Shown here: positions 1 through 10,791 of the stretch, in pieces
Numbering within the stretch: the first letter of the stretch is position 1
Layout: each line of letters begins with the position of its first letter
NCBI GenBank assembly: GCA_002633005.1
Contig: NMRA01000673.1
Span: 187,589-214,575, forward strand
Length of the DNA: 26,987 nt
From: Phoronis australis
Lineage: Eukaryota > Phoronida > Phoronidae
Direction: 5' to 3'
Notes under the pieces: generated by a model
The model's database searches: none
The model's input: the letters and a program-made list of their open reading frames with translations, nothing else
What the model was told of the DNA's origin: nothing
Program-made: the position numbers and the translations under genes

Positions 1-1251
1 ATATGTTCGTCTGGCGGGTACTCCCCACCACTGAAATTGTCTGGCAGTGACCAATTTTGATACAATGGATGACGTAGCAGGTATTGAAGGCAGTTTTAAG
101 TGGTTACCAGAAAAGTTGATCTAGCTCAATTTTTTAGTGTAATTCTCTTGGCTCCCCTCACCACACCCACCAGAGCGAACCTGCCAGACGGCCATTTCCA
201 AGCATCAGGATACCCATAGAGCACTGTGGCACCAAAGAAAATTGGTTACCTTTTCATGCCCAAAAAAGCTCTGGGATCCCGGTCTATACACGCTTGTGGT
301 CCACAGCTTTTGCGCTCGTACATGTAGCTGGTTCTTTCCGTAATGCATCTTCCACGCTATACATGTACATGTAATACTATATATTGCGCAACCAGTTCGA
401 AGCAAAAGTTGTTGTGTTTGAAATAGCCTTTAGTTACCCAAAAGACCAAATCCGTTTTTTCGTGTTGGCATTAACCACTTGATTGCGTTGGAAAGCATCT
501 TATTTGTAAGAGTACTATGAGTTCCTGGGTGATTCACTAAGGCTTCAATAAAAAATTACAACTTACCACCAGCTTCTGTTTCTCTATCGTTACTCAGATC
601 CGTTTTCTTTGAGAAAAAAATGAATTTTTGTTCATTGCACAGTAGAGAAGACAACGGAAACGGAGTGGTAGTGCGCAGTGCCACTGCCGGTCGCCCGGGA
701 TATCACGCAATCGTGAGGGAGTCTTAGTTCTGTTACGACTGCGCTGGTATTCTGAATAGAAGACACAAAATAAAACTGCACACATTGTTAAATCTTGCTT
801 CAGCTGTATAATGTTAATTACCGGGGTTAGTTAATAAACTCAATATTTCCTCACGCTCTTTCTGTTTTATGTTTGCGGCTGCCAAAGGGGGCTGCCAGAC
901 CCACCCACTTAATCGGCCTATGACTTCAGACACAAACTCATCAGTTACATGTACTTGTGGTCATCATAGCTGTCCCTCCCTTCGTCACTCCAATGTATAT
1001 ATCATATAAAAATTGTAATTTTGTTTATTTAATTTAAATCGATTTAATTTATTTGATGTATTTATTTATTTTTAATTCAGTATGTAAATTCAATTTGTAA
1101 AATATTCATTTTGGTTAAATGTTACTTAATTTAATCTATTGACCTGTCTTAATCCATCTAATTTGTTTTTTGGTGTAGAGGACCTTGCTGTGTATTAGCC
1201 TCTGGCTAAAGCATGTTTTATATCTATATTTTATCCTTATCAATAAAGTTT
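1..1251. other. No gene recognised; AT-rich non-coding stretch
   Basis: Only short, low-quality open frames occur here and none resembles a known protein. The segment around 1010-1140 is very AT-rich (repeated TTTAATTTA-like tracts). ACATGTACATGTA at about 360 is an example of the TACATGTA-type palindromes seen throughout the window. Confidence 0.6.
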
Positions 1252-1660
1252 ATTATTACTATTGCTATTACTATTACTATTACTATTACTATTACTATAA
1301 CTATTACTATTACTATTACTGTAACTATTACTATTACTATTACTATTACTATTACTGTAACTATTACTATTACTATTACTATTACTATTACTGTAACTAT
1401 AACTATTACTATTACTATTACTATTACTGTAACTATTACTATTACTATTACTATTACTATTACTGTAACTATTACTATTACTATTACTATTACTATTACT
1501 GTAACTATTACTATTACTATTATTATTACTATTACTGTAACTATTACTATTACTATTACTATAGGTATTACTATTACTATGACTGTTACTATTACTATTA
1601 ATGTAACTATTACTATTACTGTTACTGTTACTGTTACTGTTACTGTTACTGTTACTGTTA

Positions 1661-1695
<35 letters not shown>
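1252..1695. repeat. Compound hexamer microsatellite (ATTACT)n with GTAACT, GTTACT and ATT blocks
   Basis: The array is built from the hexamer ATTACT. From 1321 to 1537 a GTAACT variant interrupts it at exactly 36-bp spacing (1321, 1357, 1393, 1429, 1465, 1501, 1537), so the effective unit is six hexamers long. The register breaks up after about 1560. From about 1615 to 1656 the array becomes (GTTACT)n, then fades into (ATT)n up to 1695. Several reading frames stay open only because the hexamer lacks stop codons (repeats of Thr-Ile, Val-Ile or Tyr). It is not treated as coding. Confidence 0.97.
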
Positions 1696-2203
1696 GATTC
1701 AAAGACGATCATCTGACAATTATAATTTAATCTTGATAGAATTTGATGACGATTCAATAAACTTAGATGCAGGCAGAACTTTTGAGTAAATTCTAACATG
1801 CGGCCTCCCCCTCCAAATGTCCAAATACTGTAGCTGGACTTTTGTCGTTTTTGTTTCCTCAGATTTTCTGAGACATCTCGTGTCCTTCAATGGCATATTG
1901 ACTACGATAAGTCCTTGGATATGGTCACGTAGGATCTCGAACTGCCTCTAGAAATTATACTCTCTACACTCTCGTTACACGACGAAGATAATTTTATTCT
2001 GGCGCTTCCTACTGTAGTTTGTTAGGAGAAGTCTCCAGGTCAGTGATACAAATACTGTAGCATCCTGCACACCTCTGTCAAACCTGTTCTCCTTGCACAG
2101 GATATCTACATTTTCATTACTAACTCATGAGTGCGTTCGTGTGCGTGATTATAAGAAGCTGATGAAATTCATTCACCCGCAGCCCGTCTATATTGATACA
2201 TGG
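1696..2203. other. No gene recognised
   Basis: Unique-looking sequence between the microsatellite and the small foldback element. No convincing open frame, RNA gene or repeat was seen. Confidence 0.5.
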
Positions 2204-2273
2204 GCGGCGCACCATAGGGGGCTGGGGGGGCTGGGGGGGGCTATAGCCCCCACTTTTTTCAGTGGTACGCCGC
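2204..2273. mobile_element. About 70-bp G-rich foldback mini-element, copy 1
   Basis: It begins GCGGCGCACCA and ends TGGTACGCCGC, which are inverted copies with one mismatch. The interior has G runs of 5, 7 and 8 separated by CT (2217-2240), then CTATAGCCCCC, which can pair back or, as single strand, form a G-quadruplex. A second copy lies inverted at 15357-15417 with the same landmarks in the same order: the GCGCACCAT end, a G-rich tract, GCTATAGCC, a T-rich run and the opposite end. A related G-rich hairpin lies near 3845-3890. I infer a very small non-autonomous DNA element, but no target duplication was established. Confidence 0.55.
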
Positions 2274-2283
2274 ACATGTGATA

Positions 2284-2543
2284 CATCCGTTCTTTGAGCG
2301 GTTGTTCAGTCTCGCCCACATACAGTAAACCTCCTAGCATTGACCTCCTTCACAGTGAGTACCATAGACGACCCCTCTAATACGCTCCTTTCCCTGATGG
2401 CTTTTAGGGTGCACCGAGAGATTTCTCTGGGCTTTAAGAGTGAAATATGGCTCACAGCAGGCAAAAATACCCAGAGGGGTGATAAACCCAAAGTCATGGA
2501 TTTGAACCATACATTTACATGCATTAGTAAAGTTCAATCTCAT
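2284..2543 (-). pseudogene. Relic of a Penelope-like element GIY-YIG endonuclease domain
   Basis: Read on the minus strand, the frame starting at 2543 runs to RGVVYGTHCEGGQC and a stop. One frameshift later comes GGLLYVGETEQPLKERM, ending near 2284. The VVY..HC plus LYVGET..LKER pattern is the core of the GIY-YIG nuclease fold as found at the C-terminus of Penelope-like retroelements, where it nicks target DNA during retrotransposition. The upstream reverse transcriptase is not recognisable, and the domain is broken by the frameshift and by the foldback element immediately downstream. Assignment rests on motif recognition only. Another GIY-YIG-bearing mobile element is possible. Confidence 0.5.
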
Positions 2544-3335
2544 TTTACCTTGTTTAACTAGGAGATATCAGGTGGCCTCTATTTTGGGGGTAAACCAGGC
2601 AATGGACTCGCCGAAAATGGCATATTTGCAATGCATAATAACAATTATAGGTGAAAAAATCATTATTTGTTTTTTAATAAACCAAGTCCTTTGCTTGATG
2701 ATGGATTTAAATCATTCTCATTAACTATACCGCTAAGTTCAAAATTTCAGGCTTAAAATACAGAAAGGTCAGAGGTTAATGAAGCATTGCAATTTTCCCA
2801 GTATTTGAGCTCGTATTTCTCATCTGGCACAACACTGTTCAATACCAGACGTCTATACCAGAAGTTTTGTATCTGAATGTTGTTTATTAAAAAAAAACCG
2901 TCTGGCTGTGAGCATTTTCATATGGAATTCACAAGCTTGAGACAACCACTTCCGTCGAAATAACTTCAATTCCGATACTTGTTTGGAACACTTTAACACC
3001 AGTAAAGTACATAGTTTTCATTGATATTCACTTTTAGTTCAATGCATTAAGGCGCATTTATTTCAGTTATTTTTTTCCATTTTCACTAAAATTCCGCGTT
3101 TTTAGTGAACCCAGTGTCCAACAACAGGTGTCACACTAGTGGTGGGAAAATGGCTGACGATGCTGACTTGCAGTGTTAAATACTGTGATAGAATGTGTGG
3201 GACCTCAAAAGAATATCCTCTGCACATGTGTGAAACCTATTAACAATCACTTGGTGCAGCATAAAGTGACGACGAAGTCATCACACATATAAACTCCATT
3301 ACAACTGATTTTGTCGAGAGTCGGACAATTTACAA
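2544..3335. other. No gene recognised
   Basis: AT-rich sequence with scattered stops in all frames. Nothing identifiable was seen. Confidence 0.5.
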
Positions 3336-3545
3336 ATGCGTGATCCCTGGCCCTGTCTGTGTGTCCAAGACACCGAACTTATCTTGGAATTTAATGGAAA
3401 CCAAGTAGACTTTGCAAATATCCATTTCATTTTTAGAAGCTTGCGTGCCAAGCCAGAAGTGGGGATGCAGGTTGAATTGTCTTCAGTCGACTTGCTACCA
3501 CTGGAACAAAACAATGAGTGTGCTCTTCCCCGTTGGATCTGGTGA
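3336..3545 (+). CDS. Unassigned exon-like open frame (hypothetical)
   Basis: A 69-codon frame opens with ATG a few codons after an in-frame stop. It has a balanced amino-acid composition and ends at TGA just where a good splice donor occurs (GTGAGT at 3542-3547). It could be a first coding exon ending at 3541 whose partner exons are unidentified. No domain was recognised, there is no signal peptide, and a similar-length frame exists on the opposite strand. Chance is quite possible. Confidence 0.2.
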   Translation: MRDPWPCLCVQDTELILEFNGNQVDFANIHFIFRSLRAKPEVGMQVELSSVDLLPLEQNNECALPRWIW

Positions 3546-3689
3546 GTACTGCTGTGTTTGAATTTGAAGTTTGAAACAGCAGGTATTGTGGAACAAATTC
3601 AGTTTATTACCCATGCACCCACCCTAAACTATTGGGGGGCTTAAACTTTTCGGTATGCAGAACTTTTACTGTCAAGAATCAACGATGAC

Positions 3690-3898
3690 TAAAGAAAAAA
3701 AACAAAACAAAAAGCGGGCCACTTGGTTCTGGCCTGCGAATTGTGCATCCGGGTAGAATTCCTGTGCAATTGTGGACTTGTGTCTCGTTTACTCGGACTT
3801 TTTGTTTCGCTGAGGCGGACGTCTTTGCCCAATTCGCCAAATTGGGGGGCTCGTTCGAGCCCCCTGAGCCCCCCTGGGTGCGCCCATGTCGTAGCCCG
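3690..3898 (-). repeat. Probable dispersed repeat with a G/C hairpin
   Basis: On the minus strand this begins CATGGGCGCACCCAGGGGGG, contains a perfect stem (GGGGGCTCG at 3845-3853 pairing with CGAGCCCCC at 3856-3864 across a TT loop), and runs to an A-rich block on the plus strand near 3690-3715. The opening resembles the G-rich foldback elements at 2204 and 15357 (CATGGGCG..GCACC, then GGGGGCT repeats, then AGCCCCC). The remainder differs, so it may be a longer relative or a composite. Confidence 0.4.
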
Positions 3899-4450
3899 CC
3901 CGCCGAATTTGGTGGACAACATATTTGCCACGGCTTAGTGAGCCGTTGGGTAACTTCGGGCAAATTTTAAAAGACGTTAGACACTCTATTGTTTCTCAGA
4001 TTAACAGCCACTTGTGCCTGCCTTTCCCCCCTCAGCACGGTGGGGGAACCCAAAATCGTATCAAATACCCTGCAGTGGAAGTAACTGGTTCTCCTTTCAG
4101 GAAATTTACAAATTGACTGACCACGCATGCACTATAAAAATGTAACAACTGTATTTGTTCTTTTACAGAGTAGAGAAAATTCAGTAGGTCTGCATCACTG
4201 TAAACAAGTGATGAACAGTCTTGAGATACTGTCATGTGGCCGTTGTTAGAATCTAGGCTAGCCTAGAGCCATTCAGTTCACTTACTAGTAGGTCTTGCAT
4301 CAGTTGCAAGTTTAGTTCGAGATGACATGCATCTAATGGCAACGTGTTGCAAGCAGAAAACGCAATACCTCGTTGACTCCTACTTTTGAATAACCATTAT
4401 TGTCGCTATGCGTCTTCTTCTTACTTCGTTACAGAAAGTATTATTCACAT
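3899..4450. other. No gene recognised
   Basis: Non-coding sequence up to the left edge of the 2 kb repeat. No supported feature. Confidence 0.5.
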
Positions 4451-4454
4451 ATAT

Positions 4455-4528
4455 ATTGAGGAGCGCTGTACTCGTAGCATTTTACATATATATTGAGGAG
4501 CGCTGTACTCGTAGCATTCTAAATAATA
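4455..4528 (+). repeat. 37-bp tandem repeat, two units
   Basis: Two consecutive units start ATTGAGGAGCGCTGTACTCG at 4455 and 4492, exactly 37 bp apart. The matching end of copy 2 carries three units (24881, 24918, 24955), so the array length varies between copies. Confidence 0.92.
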
Positions 4529-5392
4529 ATTTTAACTGACAACCCGCCTGCCACAATTCCTGTGCTCTTCGGCTGTCAGTGAATTGCGCAATTCTTGAAA
4601 TCATAGTGTGTCACTATGTTTTAGGAGCCCCAATATGTCCACATTTAGGACATAGATGTGATATCCTCTTGATGTCCAAAGCAATCCGGTCAAACTGGCC
4701 AAAATATATCAAGTGCCCAGAGTGATTTTTCGAGTTGGAAGTATTGTTATTACATGTAGGGTTGTTTTACATATTACATTCCATGGGTCAAACGATCCAC
4801 CTGTGTATTGGCTGCTCACTAGGAAGTTCTGCAAAAAGTGTATATTCTCCGAGAGTGTTACCTGCCATTTTCTAGAAATGAGAACAACAAAGCAAACCCG
4901 CAAGAACTGCACAGGCGATGAAGAAGGGTAAGCAGTTTAGGGAGGAACACTGGCTGACACCACAGCAGGATAAAGGTTTTTCATGCTTGGCTGCCTTGAA
5001 CCGCGCTGGCAAATTGTCGAATTATATGTATGGAGATAATAAAGTTGACACTCAGTGATGCCGAGGAATACTTCAGATTTATTCTTCGCCCAAAAACTGT
5101 GCAATCTGTTGGGTTTCGGGGGTGATTTAACCAATTGCTTTTGATGTGATATTGTAGTAACTGAGGCAAATGCAAAATTCAATGTATCAACACTTGTTGC
5201 GATTTTGTCAGTAAAATCAGGATATTTAGTCGGTAGTCAGGTGGAAACAATGTTTTACAGTTAACTAAAGATGCTGGTATTCCAGTTTCCATCTTTCAAA
5301 TTCATTTTACACTCCACCTCACTTAACTAAAAAGCGAGGCTTTATCTGAGTGTTGACTTATGTACAAGCCAAAGGAAGCGTCATCACTTAGT

Positions 5393-6040
5393 CAGACGGC
5401 CGAGTTACATGTACCATATGTGATGACAAATTCAGTGAGTGCCTATGTATTCTGAAAGGTTAACTTTGGGAGTGTCGTGCTTGAACCAATTCACTGGCAT
5501 TTAGATGAAAGAACACATTTCGACATCTCGTTTTTATAGGCTACTTTGTACCACTTAACAGGATGATAAGTGTTAAAAAAGATTACCTCCACATTAGATA
5601 TCATTTTTTTTACTTTATTTTTGGCCAACATGGTGTATGCAGACTGTCGAGTTACGTGTAAGGTATGTGATGTTGAGTTAAGCGAGGTGCTGAAGTCACC
5701 TGTAGTTTGAATGGTTAACATCAGGAAGGTCATGATTGAGCCAATTCACCGGCATTTAGATCAGTTAACACGTTTAGATATCTCGTTTTTCCCCATGCTG
5801 TTTTGTATAAATTAACTGGGTGATGAGTATTGAACCAGATTCTAGTCACATCAAATATCATTTTTGATTTTAAAGTGGTCCAACAGTGTATATACAGACT
5901 GACAAGTCATGTGTACAGTATGGGCTGAGGAGATAATCGAGGTTAATTGTAGATGTATTTTGAACAGTTAACATTAGGAGTGTCATATTTGAGCCAGCCC
6001 ACTATCACTTAGATCAGTTACCACTTTTAGGTAACTCTCC
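5393..6040 (+). repeat. Diverged tandem repeat of about 250 bp inside copy 1
   Basis: Units begin at 5393 (CAGACGGCCGAGTTACATGT), 5640 (CAGACTGTCGAGTTACGTGT) and 5895 (CAGACTGACAAGTCATGTGT). Later landmarks recur in each: a GTTAAC followed by GGAAGG or GGGAGTGTC, GAGCCA or GAACCA, a GGCATTTAGAT-like string and, in the first two, a TATCATTTTT near the unit end. Unit lengths are 247 and 255 bp, and the third is partial. The units have diverged far more from each other than copy 1 has from copy 2, so this tandem array is older than the 2 kb duplication. Confidence 0.8.
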
Positions 6041-6444
6041 TGTGATTTTGCCGAGGAAAAGGTTAATAGTCTTGTTATTAAATCGACACAAAGACTAGCA
6101 ATTAGAACCCACTATGCACAAAGCTCTATTTGGAACTCGAAACTGTTTTCAAAGTTTTTTTATTGTGAGTCTGCTGAGAAGTCATGGAAAAACATGATCT
6201 ACAATTGAATGCTTGTCGTGTACTAATGTACTTGATACTGAAAACAGACTTTATCATTCCACTTCTTTTATGTTACCTCTGTAGTGGACGAAAATGTGAA
6301 AATACTTCAAACAGATAGCACTCATATACTCAAATAGAGGTTGATCACGCGGAATAGGTTACCACTGCCCTCTAGAGGATTAGGATGTAATTCCACATAT
6401 TTAAACTTCGCACATCTAGTCACACACACTTAATTAATCAAGTA

Positions 6445-8570
6445 TGTTCCTCTGTGCCTCCCACTAAGTAGATGAAATATCTTCTCATTGGTAACCGGTT
6501 CCACGTGGGCAGCCCCAATTGCTACTTGAACGTCTCCCATTTCTCACTTCTGTCAGTCACAACGAACTGTATACAGACAGCAAAATAACACTGGCCAGCC
6601 ATACCACCCCAAAAGATGAAGTATTTTGGGCAGTGACGACTATGCAGTCCACGGAAATCTGGTCACGAGTAGTTTTGCCTTTCACTGCAAATGCCAATGG
6701 ATCTTTCACCCCGACAGTGTTCTCCACTTTTAAAGCCCTGTATCAAAACCACTTGAAGTTCCATTAAAATAACGTTTGTTCACACCCTCTCACAGTAAGC
6801 ACCTTCTTTGTTAACAGGAAAATCACAGATAAAACCAAAACTAAATGGTATTGTTCATACAACACTGTACGACTTAGAAAGTTGCAAGATGGGAGGGAAC
6901 AACCACAATTTTTGAAGAAAAATGATGAAAATGGTGTAACGGCGGGGTTTGTTTTTTAGTCGTGCCACTTAGAAAAACTGAGCTTTGCAAAACCAGTGAG
7001 AATTTAATTTCGGCCTTCGCAAAAGTAGTCTTTCCAAAATTACTGACGTTCGTCTAATAAGTACAGCAATCTTAATTCCATGACAACAAGCACCTTTCAT
7101 AAATAAAGTACCCTCGGGGCCTAGAAATTACTATTTTTGATAAAGGTTGAAACGGATTCGAAGTTTACGGGCCAACCAGCAGCGATCACTTTTTGTTGTC
7201 GCTTGTTCAGCACTACTCACTGTGGTGAAATGGCGTAATCACCACTCAGTTTCGACTTCATATGACATGAAACCCGTTACTGTCAGACGATCTTTGTCAT
7301 ATTCTTTAGATCTAAGGTAGCACAACAAAATTTTCTGAAAACCTGCGCAAGCTGAGATATCGAGATAAGAATTTAGACAACTTTGATCGTTTCAAAAATC
7401 GCCAAAAGCATTCATCTTATGCGGCTCTAAAAATAGACAAAGAATTGTCGATATCTGTCAATGTTGCATGAATAAAGTAGTCGAAGGTGACACCTGGTCA
7501 GTAACACAGGTTCAATATTTCAAGCTGACTTCCAATACTAAAATAAATGTTGAAATTTTACTAAAACCAACTGCCACCAGGCTAAAAACTTGCCGGAATC
7601 AACAAGTATTCATGAAAATCAAAAGGAGTTTTAAATAAAGAATATACATGTAGGTGGTCTGGGGTCAGTGGGAGCAAGCTCATCCGAGAGACAAAATATA
7701 AAGAAAATCTGCAATATGTGTTGATCACCATCTGCCTGCTCCATCTGTGGACATGCTGGTTTATCTGCCACTCTTATATTAAAATTCGTGCATATTCGTT
7801 GTATCTTTTGAGAAATTAGTGTTTCTGCGAATATTAACTTAAGGTGATGAAATTTTGACAGTTTAATCATTTGCCTCCGAAACTCGAATACCCGTTTTTC
7901 AGCAAGAGATTTAGAAACAGTCCCGAAGGCGGTGCACCAAAGACCTTGAAATCTCGCTTTCAAAGTGTATCTTCAAAGCATGACCCCAATAGAGTGAACT
8001 TTTTCCAGTTTGGACCTTAATAAAGTGAATCTTGACCTTAAGCCATGCATTCACTAGCCGGAAAAGACGAAACAGTTAAGTGGTATTCTCAAGGCATTGT
8101 TCGATCTACTCCGGTATATTCCGGGCAAGTGCTGTTATTTTTCTTCATGATTTTTCCGAATCAGGCAGTTTGCCGCAGGATTATCTTATGAAACATNCCC
8201 CCCCACAGTATAACTCTTTGTATCCTATAAGTCAAAATCATTCCCAAAACGCCTTACGAGCGTATCAGGTCAATATGTCACTTTGCGCGAAACGTTTTTG
8301 AAGTACTGCTACGGAAGTTTCTTGTGGCTGCCTCATATGAAATTTGAGACCACAGTGGACAAAAGAATAGCGAAATCAAATTAATTGTTTTGTGCCCCCG
8401 CTGTTTTGCTTCTTAATTACGGGCATTAGATGGCTACTTTTTGCAATTATCAGAACAAAATTGAAGACAAATTATTTGAAGGGGTTGTTATTTGTAATTT
8501 TGTCTTGGTTACGGATCATCGAGGCACTATATCTGTGCAAACATTTAGCGCTTTGGCAAACGAATTTGCA
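6445..8570. other. No gene recognised; upstream region of the receptor gene
   Basis: Open frames here (for example a 110-codon minus-strand frame at 7631-7963) show no recognisable domain. An undetermined base (n) lies at 8197 before a run of C. No convincing TATA box or initiator was found upstream of the receptor start. Confidence 0.5.
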
Positions 8571-9557
8571 ATGTTCAACCTGAGAGGTGATGTGGCGGTT
8601 TGGTTTGGTATCGCAGTTTCACTGTTCGTAGTGAATGCATCCGTTGATTCATTGGACTTGTGTACCACTGACGGTCATCGTTGCTCACCAGATGATGTGT
8701 GCTCTGGTAAAATTAAGAAGTATTGTGACTGTGGAAAGGACTGCATTAATTATGGTACTTGTTGTCTTAATGTATACGATCAGATCAACACAACCTGCCC
8801 AGAAAACTTTGAAACGCGAACAAAGTTTGTTGATAATAAGCGTTGCGTCGCCATCTCTAACTTCCACTACCAATTCAATGCTACATCGCAACAACTGACA
8901 ATTCCAGCACTAAGTCTTTTCACATACGTCGTCATGGTGTCTACGTGTCCAGTTGAATCTCCAGATAGATTGCGTAGAATGTGTGAAGACGAAGAGTCCT
9001 TTCCTTTCAACTTAGATGACGTGTTTCATAGTACTTCCACCATGGTTCCTGCTGAGCTCAATGGCACTCATTTCCGCAACGTCCACTGCGCTCTTTGCAA
9101 CAACATAACAACCGCCGTACCTTGGAACGTTTCCGTGATTTCACCAACCAAAATGTATGCTGACCTCGCTGCTGGGAATAGAAGACTATACAGTTCTCCG
9201 TCCACTTTGCTGAGCGATCAAGCACCATGGTTTTTGTTGCAGCCTCAAAACATGGAATCAAGTAGGAAATGCTTTCCAAAGACTTCCAGATCTTGCAAAT
9301 TACAACCAAATTTCGAAGAGCAATGTCACATTTACAATAGCGCTGTCGAAGATTATACAACCAGAAAACAATATGATAACATTTTCTGTGCGAAATGTAA
9401 TAATGCTAATGCTTATACCCTGGTTTGTTTGAACAAACCTTACAATGTATATTCCTTCGTACTGCAGGCGTCATTTTCGGCTATATTCAACTTTGTCGAT
9501 ACTCGGGAGGACCATTCTGGCCCCTGCCACAGCAACAATTTCCTTGATCCACTATCA
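8571..9557 (+). CDS. Exon 1 of a somatomedin-B-like, Methuselah/adhesion-type seven-helix receptor (ectodomain)
   Basis: This exon encodes residues 1-329. I chose ATG 8571 because it starts a typical signal peptide (hydrophobic residues 8-22) and has a purine at -3. The in-frame ATG at 8430 would place 47 unlike residues before it. Residues 31-76 form a cysteine cluster (CSG..KKYCDCGKDCINYGTCC) matching somatomedin B, a small disulfide knot found in extracellular proteins. The rest is rich in cysteines and N-glycosylation sequons. It contains two related motifs, FRNVHCALCNN (168-178) and YDNIFCAKCNN (268-278), of a kind I associate with invertebrate Methuselah-like ectodomains. The exon ends in phase 0 at a strong donor, GTGAGT at 9558. 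The product should sit at the plasma membrane with this part outside the cell. The ligand is unknown. Confidence 0.85.
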
Positions 9558-9633
9558 GTGAGTATAATTTCATTTACTTTCAAGACCCATGTTAAGAGTG
9601 GCATAACAAAAAATTAACTTTTATACAAATTTT

Positions 9634-9990
9634 ATGTTATAAACACATTGTCATTTGGAATGACCTTTTATCAAATAAATGAGCCTTGATAAAGGGCTAA
9701 ATTGAATACTTAATAAGGTATTGCGCTCTCAATCCCGTACTTGCGAATGCACTAATTGGTCCTATACATGTATACATAATAGGATAGGTCACTCAAACGA
9801 GTACAGTCAGTGGTCTAGCCTATGCTCACTTCACCACTGAATGCGTTCGTTTGAGGGGTCTAGACCCATACACGCATTAGCAAATGTGGACTTGTCTGGG
9901 CAATACCTTATTAAGTATTAAATTCAACTTTTCTCCAAGCTCGCTTATTTGAGAAAAGTTTATTTCAAATTCGCTCTTGTTTACGCTAAT
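9634..9990. repeat. Imperfect palindrome (foldback element) of about 350 bp in the intron
   Basis: The left arm near 9702-9724 (GAATACTTAATAAGGTATTG) is inverted near 9900-9927 (CAATACCTTATTAAGTATT). Matching continues outward: ATTTGGAATGACCTTTTATC on the left pairs with the GAAAAGTTTATTTCAAAT region on the right. It also continues inward: ACTCAAACGAG..CAGTGG at about 9791 against CCACTGA..TCGTTTGAG at about 9835. The axis lies near 9815-9823. This is the form of a foldback transposon or MITE. It starts fewer than 100 bp after the splice donor, and no clear target duplication was identified. Confidence 0.7.
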
Positions 9991-10754
9991 TGTCAATCTT
10001 CGCGAAATCCTTCCACGTTCCATCAAAAAAATCTTTCAGCCCACAAAACCTAACCGAGAAGTACGTCATCTTCTGAGTTATCTTAATTATGTTATTCCTG
10101 ATTTGAAATGTCGCTCAATGATGCATGTATGTGCTCACTTCACCATGTTTTGTGAAAAGTAACATTCATGTCTCAACACGAATAGCAATCGATTCGCCAT
10201 TCCTAGAAAAGAGATCCTAGCTAGAATATTTCAGCATGACCACGTATTTATCGAACAATATTTCTGCGTCCTCCCAAAAAGTTTTCATTATTTTAAACTG
10301 TGAAAAAGTTATATTGTCACGTAGACAACTGTCTTATGATTGGCTTCATCGGCTGACAATAATGCTGACACTGGTATTTCGTGGCGGTGGTTCAAGCAAA
10401 GACAACAGAAAAAGTGATCAAAGCATCGCAACGGTTTTTGGAATTAACACGATGTTAAATGTATAAACAAAAAAAGAATTATTCAGTGCCCAAGAGTTGT
10501 AAATAATCGGGAGACATAGGCTCCCTTGACGGGTTCAGTACCTTTTCAGGGAATATCTCGAAAATGGTTCTTGCACAATCGCCGACATAGCACCAGCGAT
10601 TTGATCCGCCATGATTCACCGCTCCCAGACACGTAACCGGTCAGTGAAGAAGTATTTACATGAGTGCGCGTGACATTGTGTTGTAAAACCGAACGGCATT
10701 GGCTAAGAGTAAACACTAAATTACGAACGTAATTTTACGCCGTAAAGAATTGAA

Positions 10755-10791
10755 TTACGCTCTTAATTTTACGGCGTAATTAAGGGCGTAA
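10755..10791. repeat. Strong hairpin in an ACGCCGTAA-rich patch
   Basis: TTACGCTCTTAATT (10755-10768) is inverted as AATTAAGGGCGTAA (10778-10791), giving a 14-bp stem with one G-T-type mismatch and a 9-base loop. The flanks (10720-10805) carry further TTACGGCG and CGCCGTAA strings, suggesting the remains of a small inverted-repeat element. Confidence 0.65.

Larger units (their letters stand above)
4451..6444 (+). repeat. 2 kb non-coding repeat, copy 1 (direct duplicate of 24881-26914)
   Basis: Nearly every line of this block reappears in the same order and orientation at 24881-26914. Differences are scattered substitutions and small indels, so identity is in the mid-90s percent by eye. The left end carries two 37-bp tandem units and the middle carries about two and a half diverged 250-bp units. 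No protein domain or terminal inverted repeat was recognised. Homology ends at AAGTA, the TA being 6443-6444; the sequence beyond differs from copy 2. It could be a dispersed non-autonomous element (a tandem-repeat core flanked by unique arms recalls Helentron-associated elements) or a segmental duplication. Confidence 0.9.

Noticed and set aside
1185-1799. Long open frames of Tyr/Asn or Thr-Ile/Val-Ile repeats on both strands
   Set aside because: They are open only because the hexamer microsatellite lacks stop codons in several frames.
4937-5182. 81-codon minus-strand frame conserved in both copies of the 2 kb repeat
   Set aside because: The conservation is explained by the recent duplication. 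Of three base differences two change the amino acid, and no domain is visible.
7631-7963. 110-codon minus-strand open frame
   Set aside because: No recognisable domain, splice signals or upstream promoter. The length is attainable by chance in a window this size.
8430-8570. Upstream in-frame ATG as the start of the receptor
   Set aside because: It would put 47 non-signal-like residues before a clear signal peptide beginning at 8571, and its -3 base is T.
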